Assembly (NCBI GenBank): GCA_035934235.1
Contig: DASYYB010000013.1
Span: 1-30,992 of the forward strand
Source of the DNA: REEB95 sp035934235
Lineage (GTDB): Bacteria; Pseudomonadota; Alphaproteobacteria; ATCC43930; CGMCC-115725
Length of the DNA: 30,992 nt
Reading direction: 5' to 3'
Shown here: piece by piece, positions 22,968-30,992 of the stretch
How the letters are laid out: each line of letters starts with the position of its first letter
Position numbering within the stretch: the first letter of the stretch is position 1
The notes under the pieces: model-generated
Database searches by the model: none
What the model saw: only the letters and a program-made list of their open reading frames with translations
Told to the model about the DNA's origin: nothing
Translations under genes and position numbers: made by a program

Positions 22968-23446
22968 GCAAGGGGCGCCTGACGCATTTCGACAAGAAAG
23001 GCGCGGCGCGCATGGTCGATGTCTCCGAAAAGGACGTGACCGAACGCGTCGCCGTGGCCAAGGGCAGCGTGACGATGAAACGCGCGACGCTCGACCTGGT
23101 GCGCAAGGGCAAGGCCAAGAAAGGCGATGTGCTGGCGGTGGCGCGGCTTGCTGGCATCATGGGCGCCAAGCGCACCAGCGACCTCGTTCCCCTCACTCAT
23201 CCGCTCGAACTGTCATCGGTGACGGTCGATCTGCGCTGCGACAAGAACCGCAACGCCGTCGACATCACTGCAACCTGCAAGCTCAAAGGCCGCACCGGCG
23301 TCGAAATGGAGGCGCTTACAGCAGTCGCTGTGGCAGCCTTAACCGTCTACGACATGCTGAAGGCAGTGGATCGCGGCATGCAGCTGGCCGACATCCGCCT
23401 GGTACACAAATCGGGCGGCAAATCCGGCACCTTCGAGGCAACATGA
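22964..23446 (+). CDS. moaC: Cyclic pyranopterin monophosphate synthase
   Basis: With MoaA it converts GTP to cyclic pyranopterin monophosphate, the first stage of molybdenum cofactor synthesis. The 160 residues carry KKGAARMVDVSEKDVTER (11-28), DLVPLTHPLELSSVTVD (72-88) and TGVEMEALTAVAVAALTVYD (about 110-129), followed by the catalytic-lysine region LKAVDRGM. Full length for the family. Coupled by ATGA overlaps to trpC before and moeA after. Confidence 0.96.
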   Translation: MSKGRLTHFDKKGAARMVDVSEKDVTERVAVAKGSVTMKRATLDLVRKGKAKKGDVLAVARLAGIMGAKRTSDLVPLTHPLELSSVTVDLRCDKNRNAVDITATCKLKGRTGVEMEALTAVAVAALTVYDMLKAVDRGMQLADIRLVHKSGGKSGTFEAT

Positions 23447-24699
23447 GCGACGGCGGCGCGAAACCGGGCATGATCGCGGTCGACGAGGCGAAGCGCCGGC
23501 TGTTGGCGCTGATCGAGCCGCTGGGCGCCGAGCAAGTTGCGGTGAGCGAAGCCGCGGGCCGCGTGCTTGCCGAAGACGTCGCCGCGCGGCGAACGCAACC
23601 GCCCTTCCCGGCCTCGGCGATGGACGGTTATGCCGCGCGCAGCGCCGATCTCAAAACCGTGCCGGCGACACTCAAGGTCGTCGGCAACGCGCCGGCCGGC
23701 CAGGCCTACGGCAAACCGCTCCGGGCCGGCGAAGCGGTACGCATCTTCACCGGGGCGCCGGTGCCCGACGGCGCCGATTGCATCGTGATTCAGGAAGATA
23801 CGCAACGCGACGGCGACACCGTCGTGGTCAAGGAAGCGCCGCCGGCCGGACGCTATATCCGGCCGGCCGGTCTCGATTTTCGCGAAGGCGACACTATTCT
23901 CAAAGCCGGCACGCGGTTGAGCGCGCGCGACGTGGGATTGGCGGCAGCGATGAACCGGCCGTGGCTTTTGGTGCGGCGCCGGCCGCGTGTCGCCATCTTG
24001 CCGACGGGCGATGAGGTGGTGCTACCCGGCGATCCGATCGGCGCCAATCAGATCGTCAGCTCGAACGGCATCGCGCTCGCGGCGTTCGTCAGTGGCGAAG
24101 GCGGCGTACCGGTGCAGTTGCCGATCGCACCGGACAACGTCGACGCGCTGCGCGCCATCGCCGACGGCGCGAGCGGCGCCGACCTGCTGCTGACCACCGG
24201 CGGCGCGTCGGTCGGCGAGCACGATCTGGTGCGCAGCGCCTTGAGCACCGACGGCTTGAGCCTTGATTTCTGGACGGTGGCGATGCGTCCGGGCAAGCCG
24301 CTGATGGTCGGCAAATATCGTGCGACGCCGATGATCGGCCTGCCCGGCAATCCGGTCTCGGCGCTCGTGTGCGCGCTGCTCTTCGTGCGGCCGGCGCTCG
24401 CCAAGCTGCAAGGCGTCTCGGAGCCAGACGCACCCCATCCGACAGCACGGTTGGCGAAGGATCTGCCGGCCAACGACCGGCGGCAGGATTATCTCCGCGC
24501 GACGCTGGCACGCGGCGCCGATGGCATGCTCGAGGCAACGCCCTTCGACAAGCAGGATTCGTCGATGATGTCGCTGCTGGCGCGCGCCGATTGCCTGGTC
24601 GTCCGTTCGCCGAACGCGCCGGCCGCCAAAAAAGGCGCGTCGGTCGAAATCGTGCTGCTGGGACCGAACGCGGCGCCCGCAGGCATTTCATCGAAGTGA
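23443..24699 (+). CDS. moeA: Molybdopterin molybdenumtransferase
   Basis: Inserts molybdate into adenylylated molybdopterin to complete the cofactor. The 418 residues show the MoeA order: PPFPASAMDGYA near 54-65, GEAVRIFTGAPVPDGADCIV and ILPTGDEVV, then the MogA-like domain with LLTTGGASVGEHDLV and MRPGKPLMVG, GLPGNPVSALVCALLF, and a C-terminal beta domain. It is separate from a MogA domain. The start overlaps the moaC stop. It is the last gene of the trpG-to-moeA run; lexA follows after 176 bp with its own promoter. Confidence 0.96.
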   Translation: MSDGGAKPGMIAVDEAKRRLLALIEPLGAEQVAVSEAAGRVLAEDVAARRTQPPFPASAMDGYAARSADLKTVPATLKVVGNAPAGQAYGKPLRAGEAVRIFTGAPVPDGADCIVIQEDTQRDGDTVVVKEAPPAGRYIRPAGLDFREGDTILKAGTRLSARDVGLAAAMNRPWLLVRRRPRVAILPTGDEVVLPGDPIGANQIVSSNGIALAAFVSGEGGVPVQLPIAPDNVDALRAIADGASGADLLLTTGGASVGEHDLVRSALSTDGLSLDFWTVAMRPGKPLMVGKYRATPMIGLPGNPVSALVCALLFVRPALAKLQGVSEPDAPHPTARLAKDLPANDRRQDYLRATLARGADGMLEATPFDKQDSSMMSLLARADCLVVRSPNAPAAKKGASVEIVLLGPNAAPAGISSK

Positions 24700-24784
24700 T
24701 CGAACAGCGCCCACCGATCGCCGGCTAACCCCCTTCACCAACGAACGAATCGACAAATTATCCACCGCCTGTGGATAAAGCCGC

Positions 24785-24814
24785 TTGACAGCGCCGATGG
24801 AACCAAACTAGAAC
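24785..24814 (+). promoter_or_regulatory. lexA promoter with SOS operator between -35 and -10
   Basis: TTGACA (24785-24790, perfect -35), an 18-bp spacer and TAGAAC (24809-24814). The operator GAAC-N7-GAAC (24800-24814), the alphaproteobacterial SOS box, sits in the spacer and -10, where bound LexA would block polymerase. This is expected for autoregulated lexA. Confidence 0.8.
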
Positions 24815-24836
24815 AGCAACAGTTGTTGTTTTGTTC
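24800..24836. promoter_or_regulatory. Phased LexA half-sites
   Basis: Half-sites GAAC (24800), GAAC (24811), GTTG (24822) and GTTC (24833) begin exactly 11 bp apart. The first pair is the canonical SOS box; the third differs by one base from GTTC. The array could hold two LexA dimers side by side. Confidence 0.55.
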
Positions 24837-24875
24837 CAAACTGGCGTTCGCGCCGTCCGTTGCGGGGAATTGTTC

Positions 24876-25574
24876 ATGCTCACGCGCAAACAACACGAGC
24901 TGTTGCTCTACATCAATCGACGGCTTTCCGATTCGGGCGTCTCGCCCTCGTTCGAAGAGATGAAAGAGGCGCTCGGCCTGAAATCGAAATCGGGCATCCA
25001 CCGTTTGATCTCGGGCCTCGAGGAGCGCGGCTTCATCCGTCGGCTGCCGCATCGCGCGCGCGCGCTCGAAGTCGTCAAGCTGCCGGAAGAGACCGCCGCC
25101 AAGGGCCGGCCGACCAAATTCTCGCCCACCGTGATCAAGGGCGACTTCAAGACCGCCCTGCCCGGCATGGCGGTCAACGATTCCGGTCAGGCGCAGGAAT
25201 TGCCGCTTTATGGCCGCATCGCTGCCGGCACGCCCATTGAGGCTCTGCGGGACAACGCCAACACCATCAGCGTCCCCGCCGGCATGTTGGGCCTCGGCGA
25301 GCATTACGCACTCGAAGTTGCCGGCGATAGCATGGTCGAAGCCGGCATTTGCGATGGCGATACGGTGCTGATCCAACGCTGCGACACCGCCGACAACGGC
25401 TCGATCGTGGTGGCGCTGGTCGACAACAATGAGGTGACGTTGAAGCGCCTCAGGAAGCGCGGTGAGTCGTCAATCGCGCTCGAGCCCGCCAACAAGGCGT
25501 ATGAGACGCGCATCTTCGGCCCCGACCGCGTCAAGGTGCAGGGCAAGCTGGTGGGATTGCTGCGGCGGTATTAA
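24876..25574 (+). CDS. lexA: LexA SOS repressor/autoprotease
   Basis: Represses DNA-damage genes and cleaves itself when stimulated by RecA filaments. The 232 residues have an N-terminal winged helix (MLTRKQHELLLYINRRLSDS, then SPSFEEMKEALGLKSKSGIH), a linker (about 66-108) and the S24 peptidase domain: the Ala117-Gly118 cleavage site in GRIAAGTPIEA, nucleophile Ser152 in VAGDSMVEAGI and general base Lys190 in NEVTLKRL. The start at 24876 matches the family N-terminus; the longer frame from 24831 would begin inside the operator. Adjacent, tail to tail, is the small membrane gene at 25588-25890. Confidence 0.97.
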   Translation: MLTRKQHELLLYINRRLSDSGVSPSFEEMKEALGLKSKSGIHRLISGLEERGFIRRLPHRARALEVVKLPEETAAKGRPTKFSPTVIKGDFKTALPGMAVNDSGQAQELPLYGRIAAGTPIEALRDNANTISVPAGMLGLGEHYALEVAGDSMVEAGICDGDTVLIQRCDTADNGSIVVALVDNNEVTLKRLRKRGESSIALEPANKAYETRIFGPDRVKVQGKLVGLLRRY

Positions 25575-25587
25575 CGCCGGACCGGTT

Positions 25588-25890
25588 TCAGCCGCCGACC
25601 CAGCCGCGCAGGCGCGACCAGTTGTAGGTAATCCAGATCAGGATGCCGGCGAGATTGATCATACCGGCATAAAGTCCGTGGCGTTCGCCCTTGGCGTTCA
25701 GTTGCCAGGCGATGATGCAGCCGAGTACGCCGAAGCCGAGGGGAATGAAACTCGGCTCGAGCCCGACGACATAGCTGATGAACGTAATGAAGCCGGTGAC
25801 GTAACCCCACATGATGAGGGTACGACGCTCGGCCGCCGCCTTGCGTTTGGCGCGCTCGTCGTCGGTCGGCGGTGTGGTCGCGTCGGTCAT
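25588..25890 (-). CDS. Small membrane protein downstream of comEC
   Basis: A 100-residue protein with a charged N-terminus (DDERAKRKAAAERR, 10-23) and about three hydrophobic segments (27-44, 48-64, 73-91). I do not recognise the family. The start is fixed by GGGGAG upstream and by its position one base after the comEC stop, so it is translationally coupled to comEC. A longer reading frame to 26121 lies inside comEC and is rejected. It ends 13 bp from the lexA stop. Function unknown. Confidence 0.75.
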   Translation of the reverse strand: MTDATTPPTDDERAKRKAAAERRTLIMWGYVTGFITFISYVVGLEPSFIPLGFGVLGCIIAWQLNAKGERHGLYAGMINLAGILIWITYNWSRLRGWVGG

Positions 25891-25891
25891 T

Positions 25892-28036
25892 TCAACTCCC
25901 CTCTTCGGCCAGTTTAGCGCGGCCGGTTCGCCGCGGCGACCATAGCCGAGCGCCTTGATAGTCGCGCACGCTTTCCAGTCGCACCGATCCCGCATCGAGC
26001 CACACCGCGTAGCCGCCATCGCGGTACGCATCGATGCGGTCGACGATGCGTGCGCCTGGACAAATGTTCCACGCCGGCACCGGCGCGACGACCAGATCGA
26101 CTTGACATTGCGTGTGGTCAAAGGCGTCTGGATTGCGCAGCAACGTCACCACCGCGCCGCGGGCGCTATAGCGGCACGCGCCAGCGTCGCACGCGAGCAA
26201 ACCGTCGGCCGACGGTCCGGTATCCGGCCAAGCCGGACCCATTACGGTCGCCGCGCGCTTGGTCCAGTTGTCCGATGTGGCATGCTCGCCCTTGGCTTTC
26301 GACGGCAAGTAAGTGCCGTCCACGGCGCGCACCGCGATCAGCTTGGCATCACCTGAAATCAAAATATCGGGCGGCCGCCCGAAACCGGCCGAAAGCAGGC
26401 CGAACGCGAGCGGCAAGACGCCCCACCAGCGCCAACGACGCCGCCAGATCGCGAGCCACAAGCCGCCCGCTGCGGCGACGGCGATACCCCAGGCCGGCAT
26501 GCTCGGCAGCGTCAGCACCGCGCCCGGCCATGACGTCACGCCCTTGGCGATCGCGGTGATCGCGTCGACGCCCCAACTCATCGGCATGAGCGCGACGCTT
26601 TCGAGGTGAAGCGGCATCAGCAAACAGGCGACGATCGCCCACGGCATAACCCAAAAGCCGGTGATCGGCACCGCAACGACATTGGCGGCGACCGAATAGA
26701 GCGGCAAACGGTTGAAATGGTAGACCGTGAACGGCGCGGTCGCGACGGTGGTGACGATGGTCGTGAACGCAATGCCGACGGCGTAAAGGCCGAGGCGTTT
26801 GAGCGCGCCGGCCTCGCGATGCCAGGCGGCGAGCCGCGTGCGCCACGCTTCATAGAACGCAACCAGCGCCGCCACGGCCGCGAACGACATCTGAAAGCTC
26901 GGCCCGGTGGCGCTGTCGGGCGTCATTAGCATGATCGCAACCGCGGCGAGCGCCAACGCGCGTGCCGACAGGCTCAACCGGTCCAGAAGCACCGCGACCA
27001 ACGCCAAGGCCGTCATCACGAAGGCGCGGCGCGACGACACCGTCGCGCCCGACAGCAGCATGTAGAGAAACGTAACCAGCAACGCGAGTGCGGCGGCGTA
27101 TTTCTTGGTCGGATGGTTGAGGACGATCGGCGGAATGAGCGCGAACAGCGCACGCAACGCGAAGAAACAGATGCCGGCCACCATGCCCATGTGCAGGCCG
27201 GCAATCACCAGAATGTGCGCCAAGCCGGCATCGCGAAATGCACCCGCATCGTCAGGCGGGATCGCATGCGTCTCGCCGGTGATCAGCGCGGCGGCGATGG
27301 CGCCGTCGGAGCCCGGCAACGCCGCGCGGATGCGCCGCGTCACCGCATGCCGCAGCACCTCGATCGCCTGCGCCAGCGCGCCAAGCGACGGGGTCTCGAT
27401 CCGCTCCGGCGCCGACAACGCATAGCCTACGCCGCCCAAGCGTTCGAACCAGGCGCGGCGCTGGAAATCGTAAGCGCCGGGCATCGCCGGCGCTGGCGGC
27501 GGCTCGAGCGAAACGCGCAGGTGGACGCCGTCGCCGGGAGTCACGCCGCCATCGCCGTGACGTAGCCGCACGCGCACGCGTGCCGGCAAATTCGCCGGCG
27601 CCAAATCGCCCAGGCTCGTCGGCGCGATCGTCAAACGTGATCCTTCAGGCAACGGATCGACCACCAGCACGCGGCCCGCGAGCACGCCGATGACGCGATG
27701 GCCGAGGACCGGTGCCGCGACCGAATGGGCTTCGAACTGAGCGGCGGCAAAGCCCAACGCCAGCGCCATGGCCACGGCCGCCGGCCAGCGCCAGCCGCCG
27801 TATCGCCAACTCGCGCCCAAGACGACAATTGCTGCGCCGAGCAGGACCGCACCGACCCATGCCGCCGGCTCGAACGACAGCCAGAAATAGGTGCCGATAC
27901 CGGCGCCCATGAAGGCCGGCAACCAGAGTGGCCAGCGTTCCCGCTCGGCGGCGAGTGCCGCGTGCAGCCATACGCCGACGCCGCGCCACGGCGCCGGACG
28001 CACGACTGCTGCCGCTTCAGCGCCGTCTTCCCCCAT
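25892..28036 (-). CDS. comEC: ComEC/Rec2-family DNA-uptake channel protein
   Basis: Inner-membrane protein expected to carry single-stranded DNA into the cytoplasm in natural competence. The 714 residues have two N-terminal helices, a DUF4131 domain (about 45-210, RVRLRHGDGGVTPGDGVHLR region), then the polytopic Competence domain (about 230-530) with the hallmark LAHILVIAGLHMGMVAG and STRRAFVM-type VSSRRAFVMTALAL. The C-terminal 180 residues contain no HxHxDH motif, so the metallo-beta-lactamase domain of full-length ComEC is missing or too diverged to see. Being next to lexA and gltX is usual in Rhizobiales. Whether the organism is competent cannot be judged from this. Confidence 0.92.
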   Translation of the reverse strand: MGEDGAEAAAVVRPAPWRGVGVWLHAALAAERERWPLWLPAFMGAGIGTYFWLSFEPAAWVGAVLLGAAIVVLGASWRYGGWRWPAAVAMALALGFAAAQFEAHSVAAPVLGHRVIGVLAGRVLVVDPLPEGSRLTIAPTSLGDLAPANLPARVRVRLRHGDGGVTPGDGVHLRVSLEPPPAPAMPGAYDFQRRAWFERLGGVGYALSAPERIETPSLGALAQAIEVLRHAVTRRIRAALPGSDGAIAAALITGETHAIPPDDAGAFRDAGLAHILVIAGLHMGMVAGICFFALRALFALIPPIVLNHPTKKYAAALALLVTFLYMLLSGATVSSRRAFVMTALALVAVLLDRLSLSARALALAAVAIMLMTPDSATGPSFQMSFAAVAALVAFYEAWRTRLAAWHREAGALKRLGLYAVGIAFTTIVTTVATAPFTVYHFNRLPLYSVAANVVAVPITGFWVMPWAIVACLLMPLHLESVALMPMSWGVDAITAIAKGVTSWPGAVLTLPSMPAWGIAVAAAGGLWLAIWRRRWRWWGVLPLAFGLLSAGFGRPPDILISGDAKLIAVRAVDGTYLPSKAKGEHATSDNWTKRAATVMGPAWPDTGPSADGLLACDAGACRYSARGAVVTLLRNPDAFDHTQCQVDLVVAPVPAWNICPGARIVDRIDAYRDGGYAVWLDAGSVRLESVRDYQGARLWSPRRTGRAKLAEEGS

Positions 28037-28083
28037 GGCAAAAGTCTAGGCCGGTCCGACCGCAACAGGAAAGGCCGCGCCAC

Positions 28084-28112
28084 CTGACCGCCACGGCCGA
28101 TACAGCTATCCT
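28084..28112 (+). promoter_or_regulatory. Weak candidate gltX promoter
   Basis: CTGACC (28084-28089), a 17-bp spacer and TATCCT (28107-28112) in the comEC-gltX divergent gap; each hexamer matches at 4 of 6. Nothing else in 28037-28244 stands out. Confidence 0.3.
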
Positions 28113-28244
28113 GCGAACGCGCCGGCGTGGCTGGGCACACCCTGTCACTGGTCACCAACCATCGCTTGCACAGCACACCCCGCAACGTTCGGACCGCGAC
28201 ACGGAAGGATGCAGCCGGCGGAACGGTATGCTAAAGACGCCGCG

Positions 28245-29666
28245 ATGACCGTCACCGTCCGCTTCGCGCCCTCTCCCACAGGATTCTTGCACATCGGCGG
28301 CGCGCGCACCGCGTTGTTCAACTGGCTTTACGCCAAGCACCACAAGGGCACGTTCCGCCTGCGGATCGAGGATACCGATCGCGCCCGTTCGACGCCCGAA
28401 GCGATGGCGGCGATCGTCGACGGTCTCAAATGGCTTGGCCTCGAGTGGGACGACGACATCGTTTACCAATCGAAGAACCAGACCCGCCATGCCGACGTCG
28501 CGCGCCAACTACTGGCGCAAGGCCACGCTTATTACTGCTATTGCACGCCCACAGAGCTCGAGCAGATGCGGCTCAAGGCGCTCAAGGAAGGCCGCAGCAT
28601 GCGCTACGACGGCACCTGGCGCGACCGTGATCCAAAGACCGCGCCGGCGGACGCCAAGCCGGTGATCCGCCTCCGGGCCGAACAGAACGGCGATACGGTG
28701 GTCGACGATCTGGTGCAGGGCCAGGTCACGGTGTCGAATCAGCAGCTCGACGATCTCATCATCCTGCGCGCCGACGGCACGCCGACCTATAATTTCTCGG
28801 TCGTGGTCGACGACCACGACATGGCGATCACGCACGTCATCCGCGGCGACGACCATCTGACCAACACCTTCCGCCAGTGCCAGATCTACAAGGCGCTGGG
28901 CTGGACGATTCCGCGCTTCGCCCATATTCCCCTGATCCACGGGCCCGACGGACAAAAGATGTCGAAGCGCCACGGCGCGCTCGGCGTGCAGGAGTACCAG
29001 AAGCTCGGCTATCTGCCGGCGGCGCTCAGGAATTATCTGCTGCGGCTCGGCTGGAGCCATGGCGACGACGAGATCATCCCGACCGCGCAAGCTGTCGAAT
29101 GGTTCGATCTCGACGCCGTCGGCCGCGCCGCTGCGCGCTTCGATTTCGCCAAGCTCGACAATCTCAATGGCCACTACATCCGCGCGACACCGGACGACGA
29201 ATTGGCGGCGCTTGCCCTGCCCTTCGTCGAGGCGAAAGCCGGCCGCAGCCTCGATGCCGCCGCGCGCGAGCGGTTGCGCAATGCTCTGCCTGAACTCAAG
29301 CCGCGCGCCAAGACGCTGGTCGAGCTCGCCGAGCGGGCGCGGTTCTATGTCGCCCAGAGGCCAATCGCGATCGAGCCCGATGCCGGGAAGCTGCTCGACG
29401 GTACAGCGCGGGCGCGGCTCAAGGATCTCCAGGACGCGCTCGAGCGGATGGTGGCCGGACCGCAGTGGAACGCGCCGCACCTCGAACGCTTCGTCAAAGA
29501 CTATTGCGGCACCGCCAACCTGAAGCTCGGCGACCTGGCCCAGCCGCTCCGCGCAGCGCTTACCGGCAGCAAGGCATCGCCCGGCATTTTCGAGGTCATG
29601 GCGGTGCTGGGACGGGCGGAATCGCTCGGCCGTCTCGCAGATGCGGTCACGCCCCGATCCGGGTGA
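28245..29666 (+). CDS. gltX: Glutamyl-tRNA synthetase
   Basis: Charges tRNA-Glu (and in many alphaproteobacteria also tRNA-Gln, later amidated). The 473 residues begin MTVTVRFAPSPTGFLHIGGA, with the class I HIGH motif as HIGG (16-19), then LRIEDTDR, and the KMSKS loop as KMSKRHG (238-244). An anticodon-binding helical domain follows after about 330. The ATG at 28245 is chosen because family proteins start just before VRFAPSPTG; the ATG at 28209 would add 12 unconserved residues, although GGAAGG lies just before it. Many alphaproteobacteria have two GltX proteins, and I cannot tell which this is. Confidence 0.95.
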   Translation: MTVTVRFAPSPTGFLHIGGARTALFNWLYAKHHKGTFRLRIEDTDRARSTPEAMAAIVDGLKWLGLEWDDDIVYQSKNQTRHADVARQLLAQGHAYYCYCTPTELEQMRLKALKEGRSMRYDGTWRDRDPKTAPADAKPVIRLRAEQNGDTVVDDLVQGQVTVSNQQLDDLIILRADGTPTYNFSVVVDDHDMAITHVIRGDDHLTNTFRQCQIYKALGWTIPRFAHIPLIHGPDGQKMSKRHGALGVQEYQKLGYLPAALRNYLLRLGWSHGDDEIIPTAQAVEWFDLDAVGRAAARFDFAKLDNLNGHYIRATPDDELAALALPFVEAKAGRSLDAAARERLRNALPELKPRAKTLVELAERARFYVAQRPIAIEPDAGKLLDGTARARLKDLQDALERMVAGPQWNAPHLERFVKDYCGTANLKLGDLAQPLRAALTGSKASPGIFEVMAVLGRAESLGRLADAVTPRSG

Positions 29667-29678
29667 AACCCAGCCGAA

Positions 29679-29707
29679 TTGCTAAAATCGACGGGGCGTC
29701 CTATGCT
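29679..29707 (+). promoter_or_regulatory. Candidate gltA promoter
   Basis: TTGCTA (29679-29684), a 17-bp spacer and TATGCT (29702-29707) between gltX and gltA, 53 bp before the gltA ATG. GAGGGAAG near 29749-29756 is the ribosome-binding site. Confidence 0.5.
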
Positions 29708-29760
29708 GCCCCAGTCACGAATTGTTGCGGTGCAGCATAAGTCAAAAAGAGGGAAGCGCG

Positions 29761-30992
29761 ATGGCCGTCACAGCCGAACCAAAATCCAAGCCCGCCGCCG
29801 CGAGCCAAGAAAGCGTGACACTGCACGACAACGCCACCGGCAAGCAGATCGACCTGCCGCTGCTGTCGCCGACGCTCGGCAACAAGGTCGTGGATATCCG
29901 CAAGCTGCACGCCGGGCTCGATTATTTCACCTTCGACCCGGGCTACACCGCGACCGGCAGCTGCGAGAGCAAAATCACCTTCATCGACGGCGACAAGGGC
30001 GTGCTGCTGTACCGCGGCTATCCGATCGAGGAGCTGGCCGAGCACAGCGACTTCATGGAAACCGCCTACCTGCTGCTGTACGGCGAGCTGCCGACGGCGA
30101 TGCAGCGCGTCGACTTCGTCGGCGCCATCACGCGCCACACCATGGTGCACGAGCAGCTCACCACCTTCTATCGCGGCTTCCGTCGCGACGCGCATCCGAT
30201 GGCGGTGATGTGCGGCGTGGTCGGCGCGCTGTCGGCGTTCTATCACGATTCAACCGACATCTCCGATCCGCAGCAGCGCCTCGTCGCCTCCTACCGCCTC
30301 ATCGCCAAGATGCCGACCATGGCGGCGATGGCGTTCAAATATTCGCTCGGCCAGCCTTTTGTCTTTCCGCAGAACCGACTGTCCTATGCCGAGAATTTCC
30401 TGCGCATGGCGTTCGCGGTGCCGGCCGAGGAATACAAGATCAGCCCGGTTCTGGCGAAGGCGATGGACCGCATCTTCATCCTGCACGCCGATCACGAGCA
30501 GAACGCATCGACCTCGACCGTGCGGCTCGCCGGCTCATCCGGCGCCAATCCCTTCGCCTGCATCGCCGCCGGCATCGCGTCGCTGTGGGGCCCAGCGCAT
30601 GGCGGCGCCAACGAAGCCGTGCTCAAGATGCTTTACGAGATCGGTGACAAGAAGCGGATTCCTGAATTCATCAAGCGCGCCAAGGACAAGGACGATCCGT
30701 TCCGCCTCATGGGCTTCGGCCATCGCGTCTACAAGAACTACGATCCGCGCGCCAAGGTGATGCAGCGGACCTGCCGCGAAGTGCTCGACGAGCTCGGCGT
30801 GCACGACGATCCGATCCTGGCGCTCGCCATGGAATTGGAGCGCATCGCACTCAGCGACGACTATTTCATCGAGCGCAAGCTCTATCCCAACGTCGACTTC
30901 TATTCCGGCATCATCCTCAAGGCGATGGGCTTCCCGACCGCGATGTTCACCGTTCTGTTCGCCATCGCCCGCACCGTTGGCTGGGTGGCGCA
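29761..30992 (+). CDS. gltA: Citrate synthase (partial, C-terminus beyond window)
   Basis: Condenses acetyl-CoA and oxaloacetate, the entry step of the citric acid cycle. About 410 codons are present, starting MAVTAEPKSKPAAASQESVT; the family is about 430 long, so only the last 20 or so residues are missing. Visible are the type II (hexameric, NADH-sensitive class) N-terminal beta domain (LPLLSPTLGNKVVDIRKL), LHADHEQNASTSTVRL with an active-site His, WGPAHGGANE with the second His, MGFGHRVYKNYDPRA, and NVDFYSGI with the catalytic Asp. The frame is open to the window edge. Its order after gltX is usual in Rhizobiales. Confidence 0.97.
   Translation, partial: MAVTAEPKSKPAAASQESVTLHDNATGKQIDLPLLSPTLGNKVVDIRKLHAGLDYFTFDPGYTATGSCESKITFIDGDKGVLLYRGYPIEELAEHSDFMETAYLLLYGELPTAMQRVDFVGAITRHTMVHEQLTTFYRGFRRDAHPMAVMCGVVGALSAFYHDSTDISDPQQRLVASYRLIAKMPTMAAMAFKYSLGQPFVFPQNRLSYAENFLRMAFAVPAEEYKISPVLAKAMDRIFILHADHEQNASTSTVRLAGSSGANPFACIAAGIASLWGPAHGGANEAVLKMLYEIGDKKRIPEFIKRAKDKDDPFRLMGFGHRVYKNYDPRAKVMQRTCREVLDELGVHDDPILALAMELERIALSDDYFIERKLYPNVDFYSGIILKAMGFPTAMFTVLFAIARTVGWVA

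Noticed and set aside
28209..28244. Earlier ATG for gltX
   Set aside because: It adds 12 residues before the invariant start of glutamyl-tRNA synthetases. GGAAGG is too close to this ATG to be a normal ribosome-binding site.
1..30992. tRNA, rRNA, CRISPR arrays, intact insertion sequences or prophage genes
   Set aside because: None seen on either strand; no regularly spaced repeats, transposase motifs or tRNA-like cloverleaf segments were noticed.

Overview
The window looks like chromosomal DNA of a high-G+C alphaproteobacterium of the order Rhizobiales (Hyphomicrobiales), nearest in gene order to the Bradyrhizobiaceae/Xanthobacteraceae group. Four things point there: the gene order trpG-trpD-trpC-moaC-moeA-lexA-comEC-gltX-gltA; separate trpE and trpG genes; a lexA operator of the alphaproteobacterial GAAC-N7-GAAC type; and an intergenic palindrome at 1383-1455 of a kind I recognise from Bradyrhizobium-like genomes. 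No rRNA, tRNA, CRISPR array or intact insertion sequence is visible. Species cannot be named from the sequence alone.

Left part (1-14,522). Nearly everything is on the minus strand: pyrG (cut by the window edge), a DEAD-box RNA helicase with a histidine-rich tail, secG, an NMT1-like binding protein without a signal peptide, a seven-gene branched-chain-amino-acid-type ABC cluster (two near-identical Tat-exported binding proteins, then livH, livM, livG, livF and a small low-G+C membrane protein), a periplasmic alpha-carbonic anhydrase, and tpiA. The one plus-strand island is an arsR-arsC-aqpS arsenic cassette, divergent from secG and carrying two operator-like inverted repeats. In many relatives tpiA, secG and pyrG are close together; here the helicase separates pyrG from secG, and about 10 kb of accessory genes separates secG from tpiA.

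Middle and right part (14,523-30,992). Mostly plus strand: ppiD (periplasmic folding) is 4 nt from trpE. A small accessory stretch follows (an AT-rich segment, two small hypothetical genes, a secreted cupin, and a YibQ-like polysaccharide-deacetylase-family gene on the opposite strand). Then comes trpG-trpD-trpC-moaC-moeA, in which every junction is a 4-nt ATGA overlap, so tryptophan and molybdenum cofactor synthesis are translationally coupled. lexA comes next, with its SOS operator between its promoter elements. On the minus strand are comEC and a small membrane gene; then gltX and gltA (cut by the window edge).

No radically new system stands out. The most useful points for a second look are the ars cassette whose operators also lie upstream of secG, the duplicated binding proteins with mosaic divergence, post-gene hairpins and a possible sigma-54 promoter, the four 11-bp-phased half-sites at lexA, the signal-less binding protein, the AT-rich 18161-18310 segment and the low-G+C ORF after livF.
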